The notes below the pieces were generated by a model. The model ran no database searches, was not told the DNA's origin, and saw only the letters and a list, made by a program, of their open reading frames with translations. Positions 1 to 9,622 of a stretch of DNA of 64,000 bases are shown piece by piece. Made by a program: the position numbers and the translations under genes. Source of the DNA: Rhizobium bangladeshense (lineage in GTDB: Bacteria > Pseudomonadota > Alphaproteobacteria > Rhizobiales > Rhizobiaceae); contig NZ_CP071612.1 of NCBI RefSeq assembly GCF_017357245.1, positions 2,049,001 through 2,113,000 of the forward strand, in the 5' to 3' direction. Each line of letters begins with the position of its first letter. Position 1 is the stretch's first letter.

Positions 1-1049
1 GCGCAGCTGCGCCGAAAGTCGAAGCTGCGCCGGCGAAGACCGAGGCCGCTCCGGCGCCGGCACCTGCCGCTGCACCCGCGGCCGTTTCGGCTGGTGGCAA
101 CCGTACCTTCTCTTCACCGCTCGCGCGCCGTCTGGCCAAGGAAGCCGGCATCGACCTTTCGGCCGTCGCCGGTTCCGGTCCGCATGGCCGCGTGATCAAG
201 AGCGATATCGAAGCCACCCTTGCCGGCGGCGCCAAGCCCGCTCCCGCGCCTGCCGCTGCTCCGGCTCCGCAGGCTGCTGCACCGGCTCCGGCTGCTGCCG
301 CGCCGAAAGGCGCCTCCGAGGATGCCGTGCTTAAGCTGTTCGAGCCGGGCTCCTACGAACTCGTGCCGCATGACGGCATGCGCAAGACGATCGCTCGGCG
401 CCTGGTCGAATCCAAGCAGACGATTCCGCATTTCTACGTCAGCGTTGATTGCGAGCTCGACGCTCTCATGGCGCTGCGCGCCCAGCTCAACGACGCAGCG
501 CCCCGCAAGGACGGCGCTCCGGCCTATAAGCTCTCGGTCAATGATATGGTCATCAAGGCCATGGCGCTGGCGCTGCGCGACGTTCCGGACGCCAATGTGT
601 CGTGGACCGACAACAACATGGTCAAGCACAAGCACGCCGATGTCGGCGTGGCCGTTTCGATCCCCGGCGGCCTGATCACACCGATTATCCGCAAGGCCGA
701 GCAGAAGACGCTGTCGGTCATCTCCAACGAGATGCGCGACCTCGGCAAGCGGGCCAAGGACCGCAAGCTGAAGCCCGAGGAGTATCAGGGCGGCACGAGT
801 TCGGTCTCGAACATGGGCATGATGGGCGTGAAGAACTTCGCCGCCGTCGTCAACCCGCCGCATGCGACGATCCTCGCGGTTGGTGCTGGGGAGCAGCGGG
901 TCGTCGTCAAGAACGGCGAAATGGCCATTGCGTCGGTCATGACGGTCACGCTCTCGACCGACCATCGCTGCGTCGATGGCGCCCTCGGCGCCGAACTGCT
1001 CCAGGCCTTCAAGGGCTACATCGAAAACCCGATGGGCATGCTTGTCTGA
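1..1049 (+). CDS. pdhC: Dihydrolipoamide acetyltransferase (E2) of pyruvate dehydrogenase, 3' part
   Basis: E2 core of the pyruvate dehydrogenase complex, moving the acetyl group from lipoamide to CoA. The frame (codons from base 3) is open to the window edge, so the start and lipoyl domain lie outside; 348 residues are visible. In order: an Ala/Pro linker, a peripheral subunit-binding domain (SSPLARRLAKEAGIDL, roughly bases 100-220), a second Ala/Pro linker, and the catalytic domain ending with the active-site motif DHRCVDG. An esterase follows after 19 bases, and the E3 gene lpdA lies 1.3 kb downstream, matching the rhizobial pdhABC cluster. The low-complexity linkers produce long false frames on the opposite strand. 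Confidence 0.97.
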   Translation, partial: AAAPKVEAAPAKTEAAPAPAPAAAPAAVSAGGNRTFSSPLARRLAKEAGIDLSAVAGSGPHGRVIKSDIEATLAGGAKPAPAPAAAPAPQAAAPAPAAAAPKGASEDAVLKLFEPGSYELVPHDGMRKTIARRLVESKQTIPHFYVSVDCELDALMALRAQLNDAAPRKDGAPAYKLSVNDMVIKAMALALRDVPDANVSWTDNNMVKHKHADVGVAVSIPGGLITPIIRKAEQKTLSVISNEMRDLGKRAKDRKLKPEEYQGGTSSVSNMGMMGVKNFAAVVNPPHATILAVGAGEQRVVVKNGEMAIASVMTVTLSTDHRCVDGALGAELLQAFKGYIENPMGMLV

Positions 1050-1068
1050 CAGCGAAGCGGAGGCGGAA

Positions 1069-1710
1069 ATGACCAAGACCGTTCTTTGCTATGGTGATTC
1101 GCTGACCTGGGGTTATGACGCCGAGACGATCGGCCGTCATGAGTACAAGAACCGCTGGCCGAGCGTGCTTCAGGCGGCGCTCGGCAGCGAGGTGCGTGTC
1201 ATCGCCGAGGGGTTGAACGGTCGCACGACCGCTTTCGACGACCACCTTGCCGATTGCGATCGTAACGGCGCACGCATCCTGCCGACGATCCTGCAGACGC
1301 ATGCGCCGCTCGACCTCGTCATCCTTCTGCTCGGCACCAACGACATGAAGCCGGTCGTGGCCGGTTCTGCCTTTGCCGCCTGCCAGGGCATCAGCCGGCT
1401 CGTGCGGCTGATCCGCAATCACGCCTGGCCGTTCGAATTCGATGGGCCGGAGATCCTGATCGTGGCGCCGCCGGCGATCTGCGCGACGGGCAATGTGCCC
1501 TTCGCCGCATCCTTTCCCGGCGGCATCGAGGAATCGGCAAAGCTAGCAACGCTTTATCGCGATCTTGCCGACGAACTCGGTTGTGGCTTTTTCGACGGCA
1601 ATTCCGTCGCCAAGACTACGCCGATCGACGGAATTCACCTCGATGCGGAAAATACGCGTGCACTCGGACGCGGGCTGGAATCAATCGTGCGGATGATGCT
1701 GGGGATCTGA
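1069..1710 (+). CDS. SGNH/GDSL-family hydrolase (arylesterase-like)
   Basis: Predicted serine esterase of the SGNH superfamily, 213 residues. Block I GDSLTWG with the nucleophile Ser is near residue 9, the block III Asn lies in LLGTNDMK, and the catalytic Asp/His pair is in DGIHLD near residue 190. There is no signal peptide, so it is probably cytoplasmic. The ATG chosen follows an AGCGGAGG ribosome site; an upstream in-frame ATG at 976 lies inside pdhC and is unlikely. It stands between pdhC and lpdA in the same direction, 19 bases after pdhC and 2 bases before the next gene, so it is probably co-transcribed with the pdh genes. The substrate is unknown. Confidence 0.9.
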   Translation: MTKTVLCYGDSLTWGYDAETIGRHEYKNRWPSVLQAALGSEVRVIAEGLNGRTTAFDDHLADCDRNGARILPTILQTHAPLDLVILLLGTNDMKPVVAGSAFAACQGISRLVRLIRNHAWPFEFDGPEILIVAPPAICATGNVPFAASFPGGIEESAKLATLYRDLADELGCGFFDGNSVAKTTPIDGIHLDAENTRALGRGLESIVRMMLGI

Positions 1711-1712
1711 GA

Positions 1713-2294
1713 ATGACCGCCTTCGTCGCCCTCCGGCAGGCCTCGCGGCGGGATGCCTCGGAGCTGGCAATTCTGGCGGATATTGCCTCGCATGGCTTTG
1801 CCTCCTGGCTCTGGTTCGCCGACGTGGCGAAGGGCGTGAGCGACACGCCGCTGGAGCGGGGCAGGCTGAAGATGAGTGAGGAGGAGGCCGTCGGAGGCTG
1901 GCGGGACGCGGTGGTCGCTGAGGCCTATGGCGAGGTCGCAGGTGTGGCGATCGGCCACGCGCTGGATGAAGACATAAGCGATATCGAGGCGACCATTCCG
2001 GCGACCGAGCCGATGCTCGCCTTGCAGAAGACGGTTGTGGGAAGCTGGTTCATCGGCAGTCTCGGCGTTTACAGCCACCTGCGCGGCATCGGCGTCGGAC
2101 AGAGGCTGCTGGAGGATCAGATCGAAAGGGCCGATCGGCGGCCCGTCAGTCTGATCACCGCAAGCGACAACGAAGCGGCTTTGTCGCTTTATGGAAGAAA
2201 CGGATTCTTGGAGGCTGCGCGCGCTGATGCCGTGCCGCTCTTCGAAAACAGCAAGAGGCACGCGTGGGTGCTCATGACCCGCAGCGCAGCGTAA
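1713..2294 (+). CDS. GNAT-family N-acetyltransferase
   Basis: Acetyl-CoA-dependent acetyltransferase of unknown acceptor, 193 residues. The acetyl-CoA loop lies in LGVYSHLRGIGVGQRLLE (Q/RxxGxG/A pattern RGIGVGQ), followed by ITASDNEAALSLYGRNGF, the usual motif B ending in a YxxxGF-type turn. The start is the ATG 2 bases after the esterase stop; earlier in-frame codons fall inside the esterase. It sits tightly in the pdhC-esterase-GNAT-lpdA run, with lpdA beginning 16 bases later, so one transcript is likely. A ribosomal-protein or small-molecule substrate cannot be told apart from sequence. Confidence 0.9.
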   Translation: MTAFVALRQASRRDASELAILADIASHGFASWLWFADVAKGVSDTPLERGRLKMSEEEAVGGWRDAVVAEAYGEVAGVAIGHALDEDISDIEATIPATEPMLALQKTVVGSWFIGSLGVYSHLRGIGVGQRLLEDQIERADRRPVSLITASDNEAALSLYGRNGFLEAARADAVPLFENSKRHAWVLMTRSAA

Positions 2295-2310
2295 CAAAGG
2301 CAGGAAACAC

Positions 2311-3759
2311 ATGGCTGAATCCTACGACGTCATCATCATCGGCTCCGGGCCCGGCGGCTATGTCGCCGCCATCCGTGCAGCCCAGCTCGGCCTCAAGACG
2401 GCGATTGTCGAGCGCGAGCATATGGGCGGCATCTGCCTGAACTGGGGCTGCATACCGACCAAGGCGCTGCTGCGTTCGGCCGAGGTGCTCGACCACTCCA
2501 ACCATCTCAAGGATTACGGCCTCATTCTCGAGGGCACCGTCAAGCCGGACGCCAAGGCGGTCGTTGGCCGCTCGCGTGCTGTCTCTGCCCGCCTCAATGC
2601 CGGCGTCGGCTTCCTGATGAAGAAGAACAAGATCGACATCATCTGGGGCGAGGCGAAGCTTTCGAAGCCCGGCGAGATCGTCGTCGGCAAGTCTTCTAAG
2701 CCTGTCGTCGAACCGCAGCACCCGCTGCCGAAAAACGTCAAGAGCGGCGAGGGCACCTATACCGCCAAGCACATCATCCTTGCGACCGGCGCCCGTCCGC
2801 GCGCGCTGCCGGGCATCGAGCCCGACGGCAAGCTGATCTGGACCTATTTCGAGGCGCTGAAGCCGGATGTGCTGCCGAAGTCGCTGATCGTCATGGGCTC
2901 GGGTGCGATCGGCATCGAATTCGCAAGCTTCTATCGTTCGATGGGCGTCGACGTCACGGTCGTCGAAGTCATGCCGACCATCATGCCGGTCGAGGACGCC
3001 GAAATCACCGCCATCGCCCGCAAGCAGCTGGAAAAGCGCGGTCTCAAGATCTTCACGAGCGCCAAGGTGACCAAAGTCGAGAAAGGGGCGGGCAGTATCA
3101 CCGCCCATGTCGAGACTGCAGACGGCAAGGTGCAGCAGATCACCGCCGACCGGATGATTTCGGCCGTAGGCGTTCAGGGCAATATCGAAAACCTCGGCCT
3201 CGAGGCACTCGGCGTCAAGACCGACCGCGGTTGCGTCGTCGCCGATGGTTACGGCAAGACCAATGTCGCGGCCATCTATGCGATCGGCGACGTCGCCGGC
3301 CCGCCGATGCTGGCGCACAAGGCGGAGCATGAGGGCGTCGTCTGCGTCGAGAAGATCGCCGGCCTGCCGAATGTTCATCCCACCGACAAGGGCAAGGTCC
3401 CCGGCTGCACCTACTGCGATCCGCAGGTGGCCTCCGTCGGCCTGACCGAAGCTAAAGCCAAGGAGCTGGGCCGCGATATCCGCGTCGGCCGTTTCTCCTT
3501 CGCGGCGAACGGCAAGGCGATCGCGCTCGGCGAAGACCAGGGCATGGTGAAGGTGATCTTCGACAAGAAGACCGGCGAGCTGCTTGGCGCCCATATGGTC
3601 GGCGCCGAAGTCACCGAACTCATCCAGGGCTTCGTCGTCGCGATGAACCTCGAAACGACCGAGGAAGAGCTGATGCATACGATCTTCCCGCATCCGACCG
3701 TGTCCGAGACGATGAAGGAAGCGGTACTCGATGCTTATGGGCGTGTGCTGAACGCGTGA
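2311..3759 (+). CDS. lpdA: Dihydrolipoyl dehydrogenase (E3)
   Basis: Flavoprotein that reoxidises dihydrolipoamide with NAD+ in the pyruvate dehydrogenase complex, 482 residues. The FAD-binding GSGPGGY motif is at residues 11-17, and the redox-active disulfide is C42/C47 in GGICLNWGCIPT. The NAD domain has GSGAIGIEFASF, a second FAD motif is AIYAIGDVAG, and the C-terminal HPTVSE supplies the active-site His-Glu pair. A short insertion (KSSKPVVEPQHPLPKN region, residues 130-150) is characteristic of alphaproteobacterial E3 proteins. A ribosome site AGGAAA precedes the ATG. It is the last enzyme of the visible pdh gene run. Confidence 0.98.
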   Translation: MAESYDVIIIGSGPGGYVAAIRAAQLGLKTAIVEREHMGGICLNWGCIPTKALLRSAEVLDHSNHLKDYGLILEGTVKPDAKAVVGRSRAVSARLNAGVGFLMKKNKIDIIWGEAKLSKPGEIVVGKSSKPVVEPQHPLPKNVKSGEGTYTAKHIILATGARPRALPGIEPDGKLIWTYFEALKPDVLPKSLIVMGSGAIGIEFASFYRSMGVDVTVVEVMPTIMPVEDAEITAIARKQLEKRGLKIFTSAKVTKVEKGAGSITAHVETADGKVQQITADRMISAVGVQGNIENLGLEALGVKTDRGCVVADGYGKTNVAAIYAIGDVAGPPMLAHKAEHEGVVCVEKIAGLPNVHPTDKGKVPGCTYCDPQVASVGLTEAKAKELGRDIRVGRFSFAANGKAIALGEDQGMVKVIFDKKTGELLGAHMVGAEVTELIQGFVVAMNLETTEEELMHTIFPHPTVSETMKEAVLDAYGRVLNA

Positions 3760-3835
3760 GAATTTCCGGGGGCGCCCTTTTTTGCATGAGTGGGAAGCCG
3801 CTCCGGTCGGGTGGAAAAAGCGAAAGGAAATCATC

Positions 3836-4090
3836 ATGTCTATGGAGACGCAGGCGTTGCTGGTGTTTTTGCTGATCGGCCTGGTTGCGGGTTTCCTGGC
3901 CAGTCTCGTCGTCGGTGGCGGCGGGTTGATCAGATGCCTGTTGAGCGGCATCATCGGCGCCTTCGTCGGCGGCTATCTGTTCAGCGCGCTCGGCATCTCG
4001 CTGGGCATTGAAAATGCGCTGGTGGTGCAGATCATCCATGCCACGGTCGGCGCCATCATCGTGGTGCTGGTTGCCAGGGCGGTCGCATAG
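3836..4090 (+). CDS. GlsB/YeaQ/YmgE-family small membrane protein (first copy)
   Basis: Eighty-four-residue inner-membrane protein with three hydrophobic segments rich in Gly and Ala (about residues 6-24, 32-52 and 60-80), including the Gly-rich turn VVGGGG typical of transglycosylase-associated / GlsB-YeaQ proteins. The biochemical role of the family is unknown; many members are stress induced. The start is set by AAAGGAAA six bases before the ATG; the longer frame from 3782 has no such site. It is followed 31 bases later by a second protein of the same family and both sit between lpdA and lipA. Confidence 0.85.
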   Translation: MSMETQALLVFLLIGLVAGFLASLVVGGGGLIRCLLSGIIGAFVGGYLFSALGISLGIENALVVQIIHATVGAIIVVLVARAVA

Positions 4091-4121
4091 GATAAATGGC
4101 TCAAGCAAGGGCAGGGCGGGA

Positions 4122-4370
4122 ATGGAAAGCGTCGGCTGGATTTCGGCAATCATCATCGGTGGGCTTGCAGGCTGGCTCGCCGGTAAGCTGATGGACGCGC
4201 GATACGGAATTTTCCTGAATATCGTCCTCGGCATCGTCGGCTCGGTCGTCGCCACCGCCATCCTCGCCCAATTTCACGTCCAGCTTGCCGGCGGACGGCT
4301 GGGATATTTCGTGACGGGTTTCCTCGGGGCCTGCCTGCTGATATTCCTTGCGCGACTGGTGCGGCGCTGA
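4122..4370 (+). CDS. GlsB/YeaQ/YmgE-family small membrane protein (second copy)
   Basis: Eighty-two residues with three predicted membrane spans and the family signature [20 protein letters not shown] at the N-terminus. It matches the GlsB/YeaQ pattern better than the preceding gene, to which it appears related by tandem duplication and divergence. The ATG follows AGGGCGGG. Same direction as lpdA and lipA, with 55 bases to lipA; co-transcription is plausible but unproven. Function unknown. Confidence 0.88.
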   Translation: MESVGWISAIIIGGLAGWLAGKLMDARYGIFLNIVLGIVGSVVATAILAQFHVQLAGGRLGYFVTGFLGACLLIFLARLVRR

Positions 4371-4425
4371 TTGCGACGCGCTTTGGAGACTGTGCCGCAT
4401 AAGGCGGCGGAAAGCTGATACTGCA

Positions 4426-5397
4426 ATGGTGACTATTCTCGACACGATCAATCCCGACGCCAAACGCGTACGTCATCCGGAGAAGGCGCATCGTCCCGAT
4501 ACTGAAGTCATGCGCAAGCCGGACTGGATCCGCGTCAAGGCGCCGACCTCCAAAGGTTATGCCGAGACGCGCGCCATCGTGAAGGAGCACAAGCTCGTTA
4601 CCGTCTGCGAGGAGGCAGGCTGCCCGAATATCGGCGAGTGCTGGGACAAGAAGCACGCGACCTTCATGATCATGGGCGAGATTTGTACCCGCGCCTGCGC
4701 CTTCTGCAATGTCGCGACCGGCAAGCCGAACGCGCTCGATATGGCCGAGCCGGAAAACGTCGCCAAGGCGGTCCGGGAGATGGGCCTCAGCCACGTCGTC
4801 ATCACCTCCGTCGACCGTGACGATCTCGAAGACGGTGGCGCCGAGCACTTCGAAAAGGTGATCTGGGCGATCCGTGCCGCCTCGCCGGCAACGACGATCG
4901 AGATCCTGACGCCGGACTTCCTGAAGAAGCCGGGTGCGCTGGAGCGCGTCGTCGCCGCCAAGCCCGACGTCTTCAACCACAATATGGAAACGGTTGCCGG
5001 CAACTACCTGACGGTTCGCCCCGGCGCCCGCTATTTCCACTCCATCCGCCTGCTGCAGCGGGTGAAGGAGCTCGATCCCACCATGTTCACCAAGTCGGGC
5101 ATCATGGTGGGCCTCGGCGAGGAGCGCAACGAAGTGCTGCAACTGATGGACGACCTGCGCACGGCCGATGTCGACTTCCTGACGATCGGCCAGTACCTGC
5201 AGCCGACCCGCAAACACCACAAGGTCGAGAGCTTCGTCACGCCCGAGGAGTTCAAGTCCTACGAGACGGTCGCCTACAGCAAAGGCTTCCTGATGGTTGC
5301 ATCTAGCCCGCTGACCCGCTCGTCACACCATGCTGGCGATGATTTTGCCCGGCTGAAGGCGGCGCGCGAGAAGAAGCTGCTGATCGCTGCTGAATAA
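4426..5397 (+). CDS. lipA: Lipoyl synthase
   Basis: Radical SAM enzyme inserting two sulfur atoms into protein-bound octanoyl groups to make the lipoyl cofactor, 323 residues. The auxiliary iron-sulfur cluster cysteines are C61, C66 and C72 in [12 protein letters not shown], and the SAM cluster motif CxxxCxxC is C87, C91 and C94 in CTRACAFC. The C-terminal RSSHHAGD holds the Ser ligand of the auxiliary cluster. The start ATG was chosen because the protein then begins with the usual short lead before the conserved core; an upstream in-frame start at 4348 overlaps the GlsB gene. Its target E2 (pdhC) is encoded 3.4 kb upstream. Confidence 0.97.
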   Translation: MVTILDTINPDAKRVRHPEKAHRPDTEVMRKPDWIRVKAPTSKGYAETRAIVKEHKLVTVCEEAGCPNIGECWDKKHATFMIMGEICTRACAFCNVATGKPNALDMAEPENVAKAVREMGLSHVVITSVDRDDLEDGGAEHFEKVIWAIRAASPATTIEILTPDFLKKPGALERVVAAKPDVFNHNMETVAGNYLTVRPGARYFHSIRLLQRVKELDPTMFTKSGIMVGLGEERNEVLQLMDDLRTADVDFLTIGQYLQPTRKHHKVESFVTPEEFKSYETVAYSKGFLMVASSPLTRSSHHAGDDFARLKAAREKKLLIAAE

Positions 5398-5495
5398 GGT
5401 TGGAGTGCTTGTTTTGTCAGACTGCTGATAAAGCGGCTAACCCACGCTTCGGCTGCTCGGACTCGTCTCACTGCTGCCCGATTCACGCCGATGGC

Positions 5496-5636
5496 TGCCC
5501 CTCACCCTAACCCTCTCCCTGCAAAAAACGGGGCGAGGGGACGTGCCCTGCGAGAGGCCGGCGAGGGGCGGAGGTCGCGACATATTCCCTTCGCCCCGTT
5601 TACGGAGAGGAGGTGCCGGCAGGCGGATGAGGGGCA
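5496..5636. repeat. MITE-like intergenic repeat with 9-base terminal inverted repeats (copy A)
   Basis: A 141-base element bounded by TGCCCCTCA (5496-5504) and its exact complement TGAGGGGCA (5628-5636). Inside are further GC-rich complementary stretches. A shorter inverted copy is at 48838-48902; a 26-base block (here 5494-5519) is identical to bases 48880-48905 read on the other strand. One end is found again near 56502-56522. It occupies most of the gap between lipA and the next gene. It resembles the Rhizobium intergenic mosaic elements described in the literature, but that identification is inference. Confidence 0.6.
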
Positions 5637-5681
5637 ACCCGCGGCGATCTCCTTGGCGGAGGTGTCGCGTTTGAGGCGACG

Positions 5682-6260
5682 ATGAATGTCATATCCGGAT
5701 CAAAATCGACGCTTGCCGAAGCCGACCGTATCTTGGTGATCGGCTGCCCCGGCAGCGGTAAGAGCACGCTTGCAAAAAAGCTCTCGCAAGCGCTCGGCCT
5801 TCGCTACATCTCCATGGACCGCGACTTCTACTGGCTGCCGGGTTGGAGAAAGAGGCCGCGCGGCGAGATTGACCGTCTAATCGGCGATGCCGTGGCGGAA
5901 GAACGCTGGATCATGGATGGAACCGGCCTCAGCTCCTTCCATCTTCGCCTGCCGCGGGCTGATTTCGTCATTTGGCTTCGCCCGTCAAGATATTCATGCC
6001 TCTACGGCGCCGTCTCAAGAACGTTGCGATATTTCGGACGTAACCGTCCCGAACTGCCTGCCGGCTGCCCTGAGCGCCTCTCGCTGGATGCGCTTGCCTA
6101 TATGTGGAATTTCGAGCGGGACGGCGTGCCACTGATTGAGGCAGCACTTCGGGATCATGCAGCCGGCATCCCCGAACATGGCCCGGATGTGCCGGTTCTT
6201 CAGCTAAAATCCCGCCGCCGGATGCGCGAACTCCTTGATCTTCTGGACCGGCCCGCTTAA
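5682..6260 (+). CDS. P-loop AAA/adenylate-kinase-like protein (FlaR/topology modulation family type)
   Basis: A 192-residue nucleotide-binding protein with Walker A GCPGSGKST at about residues 20-28. It has the kinase-like lid region YISMDRDFYWLPGWRKRP and a hydrophobic strand ADFVIWLRPSRYSCLYG typical of the FlaR / DNA topology modulation kinase-like family. The real substrate of that family is not established. Bases overlap nothing upstream; the start ATG directly follows the repeat region. The stop codon abuts the next gene. Probably cytosolic. Confidence 0.8.
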   Translation: MNVISGSKSTLAEADRILVIGCPGSGKSTLAKKLSQALGLRYISMDRDFYWLPGWRKRPRGEIDRLIGDAVAEERWIMDGTGLSSFHLRLPRADFVIWLRPSRYSCLYGAVSRTLRYFGRNRPELPAGCPERLSLDALAYMWNFERDGVPLIEAALRDHAAGIPEHGPDVPVLQLKSRRRMRELLDLLDRPA

Positions 6261-6269
6261 GTGCCGCCT

Positions 6270-6725
6270 ATGCCGCAATTCGAAACGCACCGTTCCGTCC
6301 CGCACACGCCCGACCAGATGTTCGATCTCGTTGCCGATGTCGAGCGCTATCCGGAATTCCTGCCGCTCTGCGAGGCGCTTTCCGTCAAGAGCCGCAGGGA
6401 GCGCGACGGCAAGATCCTGCTCGTGGCCGACATGACCGTGGGTTATAAGGCGATCCGCGAGACCTTCACGACCCAGGTGCTTTTGAACCGGGCCGAGCGC
6501 GTTATCGAGGTCAAATATATCGATGGCCCGTTCAAATATCTCGAAAATCGATGGCATTTCGGCGAAACGCCGGCTGGCGGCTGCACGATCAATTTTTTCA
6601 TCGATTATGAGTTCAAGAGCCGCATATTGGGCGCGCTGATGGGCTCTATGTTCGACCGCGCCTTCCGTATGTTCACTGAAGCCTTCGAGACAAGGGCGAA
6701 CAGGATTTACGTCACGGTGCAATAG
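6270..6725 (+). CDS. COQ10/RatA-like ubiquinone-binding START-domain protein
   Basis: A 151-residue member of the SRPBCC (Bet v1-like) superfamily, COQ10/RatA group. The group signature is visible in DQMFDLVADVERYPEFLP near the N-terminus and in the helix FKSRILGALMGSMFDRAF near the C-terminus. Mitochondrial COQ10 binds ubiquinone and supports respiration; E. coli RatA was described as a ribosome-associated toxin, but in alphaproteobacteria the COQ10 role is more likely. A GTG nine bases earlier, directly after the preceding stop, is an alternative start; ATG gives the conserved MPQFETHR beginning. Confidence 0.9.
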   Translation: MPQFETHRSVPHTPDQMFDLVADVERYPEFLPLCEALSVKSRRERDGKILLVADMTVGYKAIRETFTTQVLLNRAERVIEVKYIDGPFKYLENRWHFGETPAGGCTINFFIDYEFKSRILGALMGSMFDRAFRMFTEAFETRANRIYVTVQ

Positions 6726-6741
6726 ACGATCGCAGCCGGGA

Positions 6742-7242
6742 TCAACTGGCGAGGAGAGAATGCACCATCTCCAGCGCCGTCCGCACCGTTGCCAGCCGCA
6801 CCGCGCTGCGGCCGATATCGCCGTAAAGCATCTTTCGGTGGACGAGTGCGCCGGTCCGCGATTTGGCGGCGAGATGCACGAGCCCGACTGGTTTTTCCGC
6901 CGACCCGCCACCGGGGCCTGCAATGCCGGTGACAGCGATGGCGATCGCGGCGCGTGAACGGAAGAGGGCGCCATGCGCCATCTGCCGGGCGGTCTCTTCG
7001 GAAACCGCCCCGAAGCCGAGCAGCGTTTGCTCCTGCACTCCGAGCATCTCGATCTTGGCTGTGTTCGTGTAGGTGACGAAGCCGCGGTCAACGACGGCGG
7101 ACGAACCCGAAATTTCGGTCAACGCCCCGGCGATCAGCCCGCCGGTGCAGGATTCGGCTGTTGAGATCATCAGCCCGGCAGCGGTGAAGTCGCGGATGAT
7201 CGCTGCGGCTGCCGAATTGATATCCTCGGGAAAAAGACTCAT
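6742..7242 (-). CDS. CinA C-terminal-domain amidohydrolase (PncC-like)
   Basis: A 166-residue stand-alone CinA C-terminal domain, a nicotinamide-nucleotide amidohydrolase family that recycles NMN to nicotinate mononucleotide. Typical sequences are [18 protein letters not shown] near residues 26-43, [16 protein letters not shown], and the [18 protein letters not shown] loop near residue 105. The N-terminal MoCF-like domain of full CinA is absent, as in PncC. Its start codon overlaps the ispDF stop by four bases (7239-7242), so it is translated downstream of ispDF. Confidence 0.93.
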   Translation of the reverse strand: MSLFPEDINSAAAAIIRDFTAAGLMISTAESCTGGLIAGALTEISGSSAVVDRGFVTYTNTAKIEMLGVQEQTLLGFGAVSEETARQMAHGALFRSRAAIAIAVTGIAGPGGGSAEKPVGLVHLAAKSRTGALVHRKMLYGDIGRSAVRLATVRTALEMVHSLLAS

Positions 7243-8459
7243 CGCTTCGTTCCCCGATAGACGACGGTCGCCGTGGCGATCGCCGCTATGCCTTCGCGCC
7301 GGCCGACGAAGCCGATCTTCTCATTGGTCGTCGCCTTGACCGAGCAGCGTTCGAGATCGATGCCGAGATATTCGGACAGTCTTGCCCGCATGGCCTCGCG
7401 ATGCGGGCCGATCTTCGGTGCCTCGGCGATCAGCGAGACGTCGGCATTCATGATCGTGCCGCCGCGCTCGCGCACGATCCGGGCGGCATGCTCGATGAAG
7501 ATCTTCGAAGCCGCTCCCTTCCATTGCGGATCGGACGGCGGGAAGTGATCGCCGATATCGCCGGCGCCGCAGGTGGCAAGCAGCGCGTCGGTCAGCGCAT
7601 GCAGCGCGACGTCGGCATCCGAATGGCCTTTGAGCTTCTGATCATGCGTAATGAACACGCCGCAGAGTGTCACGCCGTCGCCCGGTTCGAGCTGGTGTAC
7701 GTCATAACCGTTGCCGGTGCGCACGTCGGGAAGCAGCGAGGCCGACAGCTTGTCGTCGGCCATGGCGATATCGCGCTTGACGGTCAGCTTGACGTTATCG
7801 CCTGTGCCCTCGACAATCGTCACCGGAATGCCCGACCATTCGGCGATCGAGGCGTCGTCGGTAAAATCGCTTCGCCCGCTCGCCGCTGCCTTCTCGTGCG
7901 CGTCGAGGATCGCTGCGAAGGCGAAGGATTGCGGCGTCTGCGCCGCATAGAGGTGCTCGCGCGAGACCGTCGCCAACACGGTGCCGGCGCTGTCGGCGCG
8001 TTTCAAGGTGTCGGTGACCGGCATGGCCGGCAGCACTGCCTGCGCGCCGTCGGCAAGGCGCTCGGCAATGCGGTCGAGAAGCCCATGGTCGAAGAATGGG
8101 CGGACCGCATCGTGGATCAGCACATGGCTGACATTCTTGTCCTTGAGGTATCTGAGGCCGGCAAGCACCGACTGCTGCCTGGTCGCACCGCCATGCACCG
8201 TTTCGATCGGGATCGCCGAGATGATGTGGCGAAACGCTCTCGCAAACAGCGCCTCGTCATCGGGATGAATGACGATCACGATCTCAGCTGCAGCTTCCCA
8301 TGTCATGAAGTTTTCAAGCGTGTGGACGATAACGGGCTTGCCGCCGATCATGCGATATTGCTTGGGGCCTTCCGTGGTGGATCCTGCGCGCTCGCCGCGG
8401 CCGGCGGCAACGATGACAATTCCAGCCGATATCGGTTGCTTGGACGGCATTTGCGGCAT
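7239..8459 (-). CDS. ispDF: Bifunctional IspD/IspF isoprenoid enzyme
   Basis: Fused MEP-pathway enzyme of 406 residues. The N-terminal cytidylyltransferase IspD (about 1-235) has AAGRGERAG and [13 protein letters not shown] for CTP and MEP binding; the C-terminal MECDP synthase IspF (about 245-406) has the zinc motif GYDVHQL, the loop [18 protein letters not shown] and DIGDHFPP. The fusion is common in alphaproteobacteria. The gene precedes the CinA-domain gene with a four-base overlap and is divergent from dusB, with about 140 bases between them for two promoters. Confidence 0.97.
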   Translation of the reverse strand: MPQMPSKQPISAGIVIVAAGRGERAGSTTEGPKQYRMIGGKPVIVHTLENFMTWEAAAEIVIVIHPDDEALFARAFRHIISAIPIETVHGGATRQQSVLAGLRYLKDKNVSHVLIHDAVRPFFDHGLLDRIAERLADGAQAVLPAMPVTDTLKRADSAGTVLATVSREHLYAAQTPQSFAFAAILDAHEKAAASGRSDFTDDASIAEWSGIPVTIVEGTGDNVKLTVKRDIAMADDKLSASLLPDVRTGNGYDVHQLEPGDGVTLCGVFITHDQKLKGHSDADVALHALTDALLATCGAGDIGDHFPPSDPQWKGAASKIFIEHAARIVRERGGTIMNADVSLIAEAPKIGPHREAMRARLSEYLGIDLERCSVKATTNEKIGFVGRREGIAAIATATVVYRGTKR

Positions 8460-8602
8460 AAATCCCCTAAATCATGCGGAATTGACCGGAGTGCTCTAAC
8501 CTCTTGCTTTGGCCTTTTCCAGCATCTGCCCAAAAAATATCGATTCCGGCCCGAGCCCCCTTGGCAAAGGCGTCGATCTGTGGCTAAAAATAATGCAGTT
8601 CT

Positions 8603-9622
8603 ATGGTGTGCCTGAAAGATAATCATTTGATTTGCAAGAATCTCGCAGCGCCTTTCCGAATCGGGCCCGTGTCCGTGCGGAACCGCGTTGTGCTGGCGCC
8701 GATGTCCGGCGTCACGGATATGCCCTTCCGTGAGCTTGCCTGGCGCTTCGGCGCCGGTCTTGTCGTCACCGAGATGGTGGCGAGCCGCGAACTGGTCAAT
8801 GATACGGCCGAATCCTGGGCGCGGCTGAAGGCTGCCGGTTTCCGGCCGCATATGGTGCAGCTCGCCGGGCGCGAGGCGCACTGGATGGCGGAAGCGGCGA
8901 AGATCGCTGCCGATCATGGCGCCGATATCATCGACATCAACATGGGCTGCCCGGCAAAGAAGGTGATCGGCGGGTATTCCGGCTCGGCGCTGATGCGCGA
9001 TCCCGACCACGCGCTCGGCCTCATCGAGGCGACGGTTAAGGCCGTGGAGATCCCGGTGACGCTGAAGATGCGCCTCGGCTGGGACGAGAATTCGATCAAC
9101 GCGCCCGACATCGCGCGCCGCGCCGAGGCGGCCGGCATTCAGCTCGTCACCATTCATGGGCGCACCCGCATGCAGTTTTACGAAGGCCGCGCCGATTGGG
9201 ATGCGATCCGCGCCGTTCGCGGGGTGATCTCCATTCCGCTGATCGCTAATGGCGATGTCGAAACCGCCGGGGATGCGCAGGAGATTCTACGCCGCTCCGG
9301 CGCCGATGCCGTCATGATCGGCCGGGGCTGCCAGGGCAGGCCGTGGCATGCCGGTGTGCTCGCCGGAGCGGCGGAACCGCGACGCGAAGATATTCCCCAT
9401 ATCGCCGTCGAACATTACCGGATGATGCTCGATTTCTACGGCGAGGCGGTGGCGATCCGCCATGCCCGCAAGCATCTCGGCTGGTATCTCGAGCGGTTTG
9501 CTCCCGCGGTTGCCGGTGGCGAGAAGGCAGACATCATGACCTCGCGTGACCCGCGCGAGGTAGCGGCGCGCCTTAATGACGCGCTGGCCGCAGGTGCGCT
9601 CGACAGCCGGGAGGCGGCATGA
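8603..9622 (+). CDS. dusB: tRNA-dihydrouridine synthase (DusB / NifR3)
   Basis: FMN enzyme reducing uridine to dihydrouridine in tRNA, 339 residues. [13 protein letters not shown] near residue 31 binds FMN, the catalytic Cys is C116 in [10 protein letters not shown], and [11 protein letters not shown] and [15 protein letters not shown] complete the family. In rhizobia and Rhodobacter the same gene was called nifR3 because it precedes ntrBC. Its stop overlaps the ntrB start by four bases, so the three genes are translationally linked. The first ATG after the gap is used; the exact N-terminus is less certain. Confidence 0.95.
   Translation: MVCLKDNHLICKNLAAPFRIGPVSVRNRVVLAPMSGVTDMPFRELAWRFGAGLVVTEMVASRELVNDTAESWARLKAAGFRPHMVQLAGREAHWMAEAAKIAADHGADIIDINMGCPAKKVIGGYSGSALMRDPDHALGLIEATVKAVEIPVTLKMRLGWDENSINAPDIARRAEAAGIQLVTIHGRTRMQFYEGRADWDAIRAVRGVISIPLIANGDVETAGDAQEILRRSGADAVMIGRGCQGRPWHAGVLAGAAEPRREDIPHIAVEHYRMMLDFYGEAVAIRHARKHLGWYLERFAPAVAGGEKADIMTSRDPREVAARLNDALAAGALDSREAA

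Noticed and set aside
3760..3790. GGGCGCCC followed by six T after lpdA, possible terminator
   Set aside because: The palindrome has no room for a loop, so only a three-base stem can form.
2272..3954. Very long minus-strand frame opposite lpdA
   Set aside because: It mirrors the codon structure of lpdA and has no ribosome site or family motif; a GC-rich shadow.
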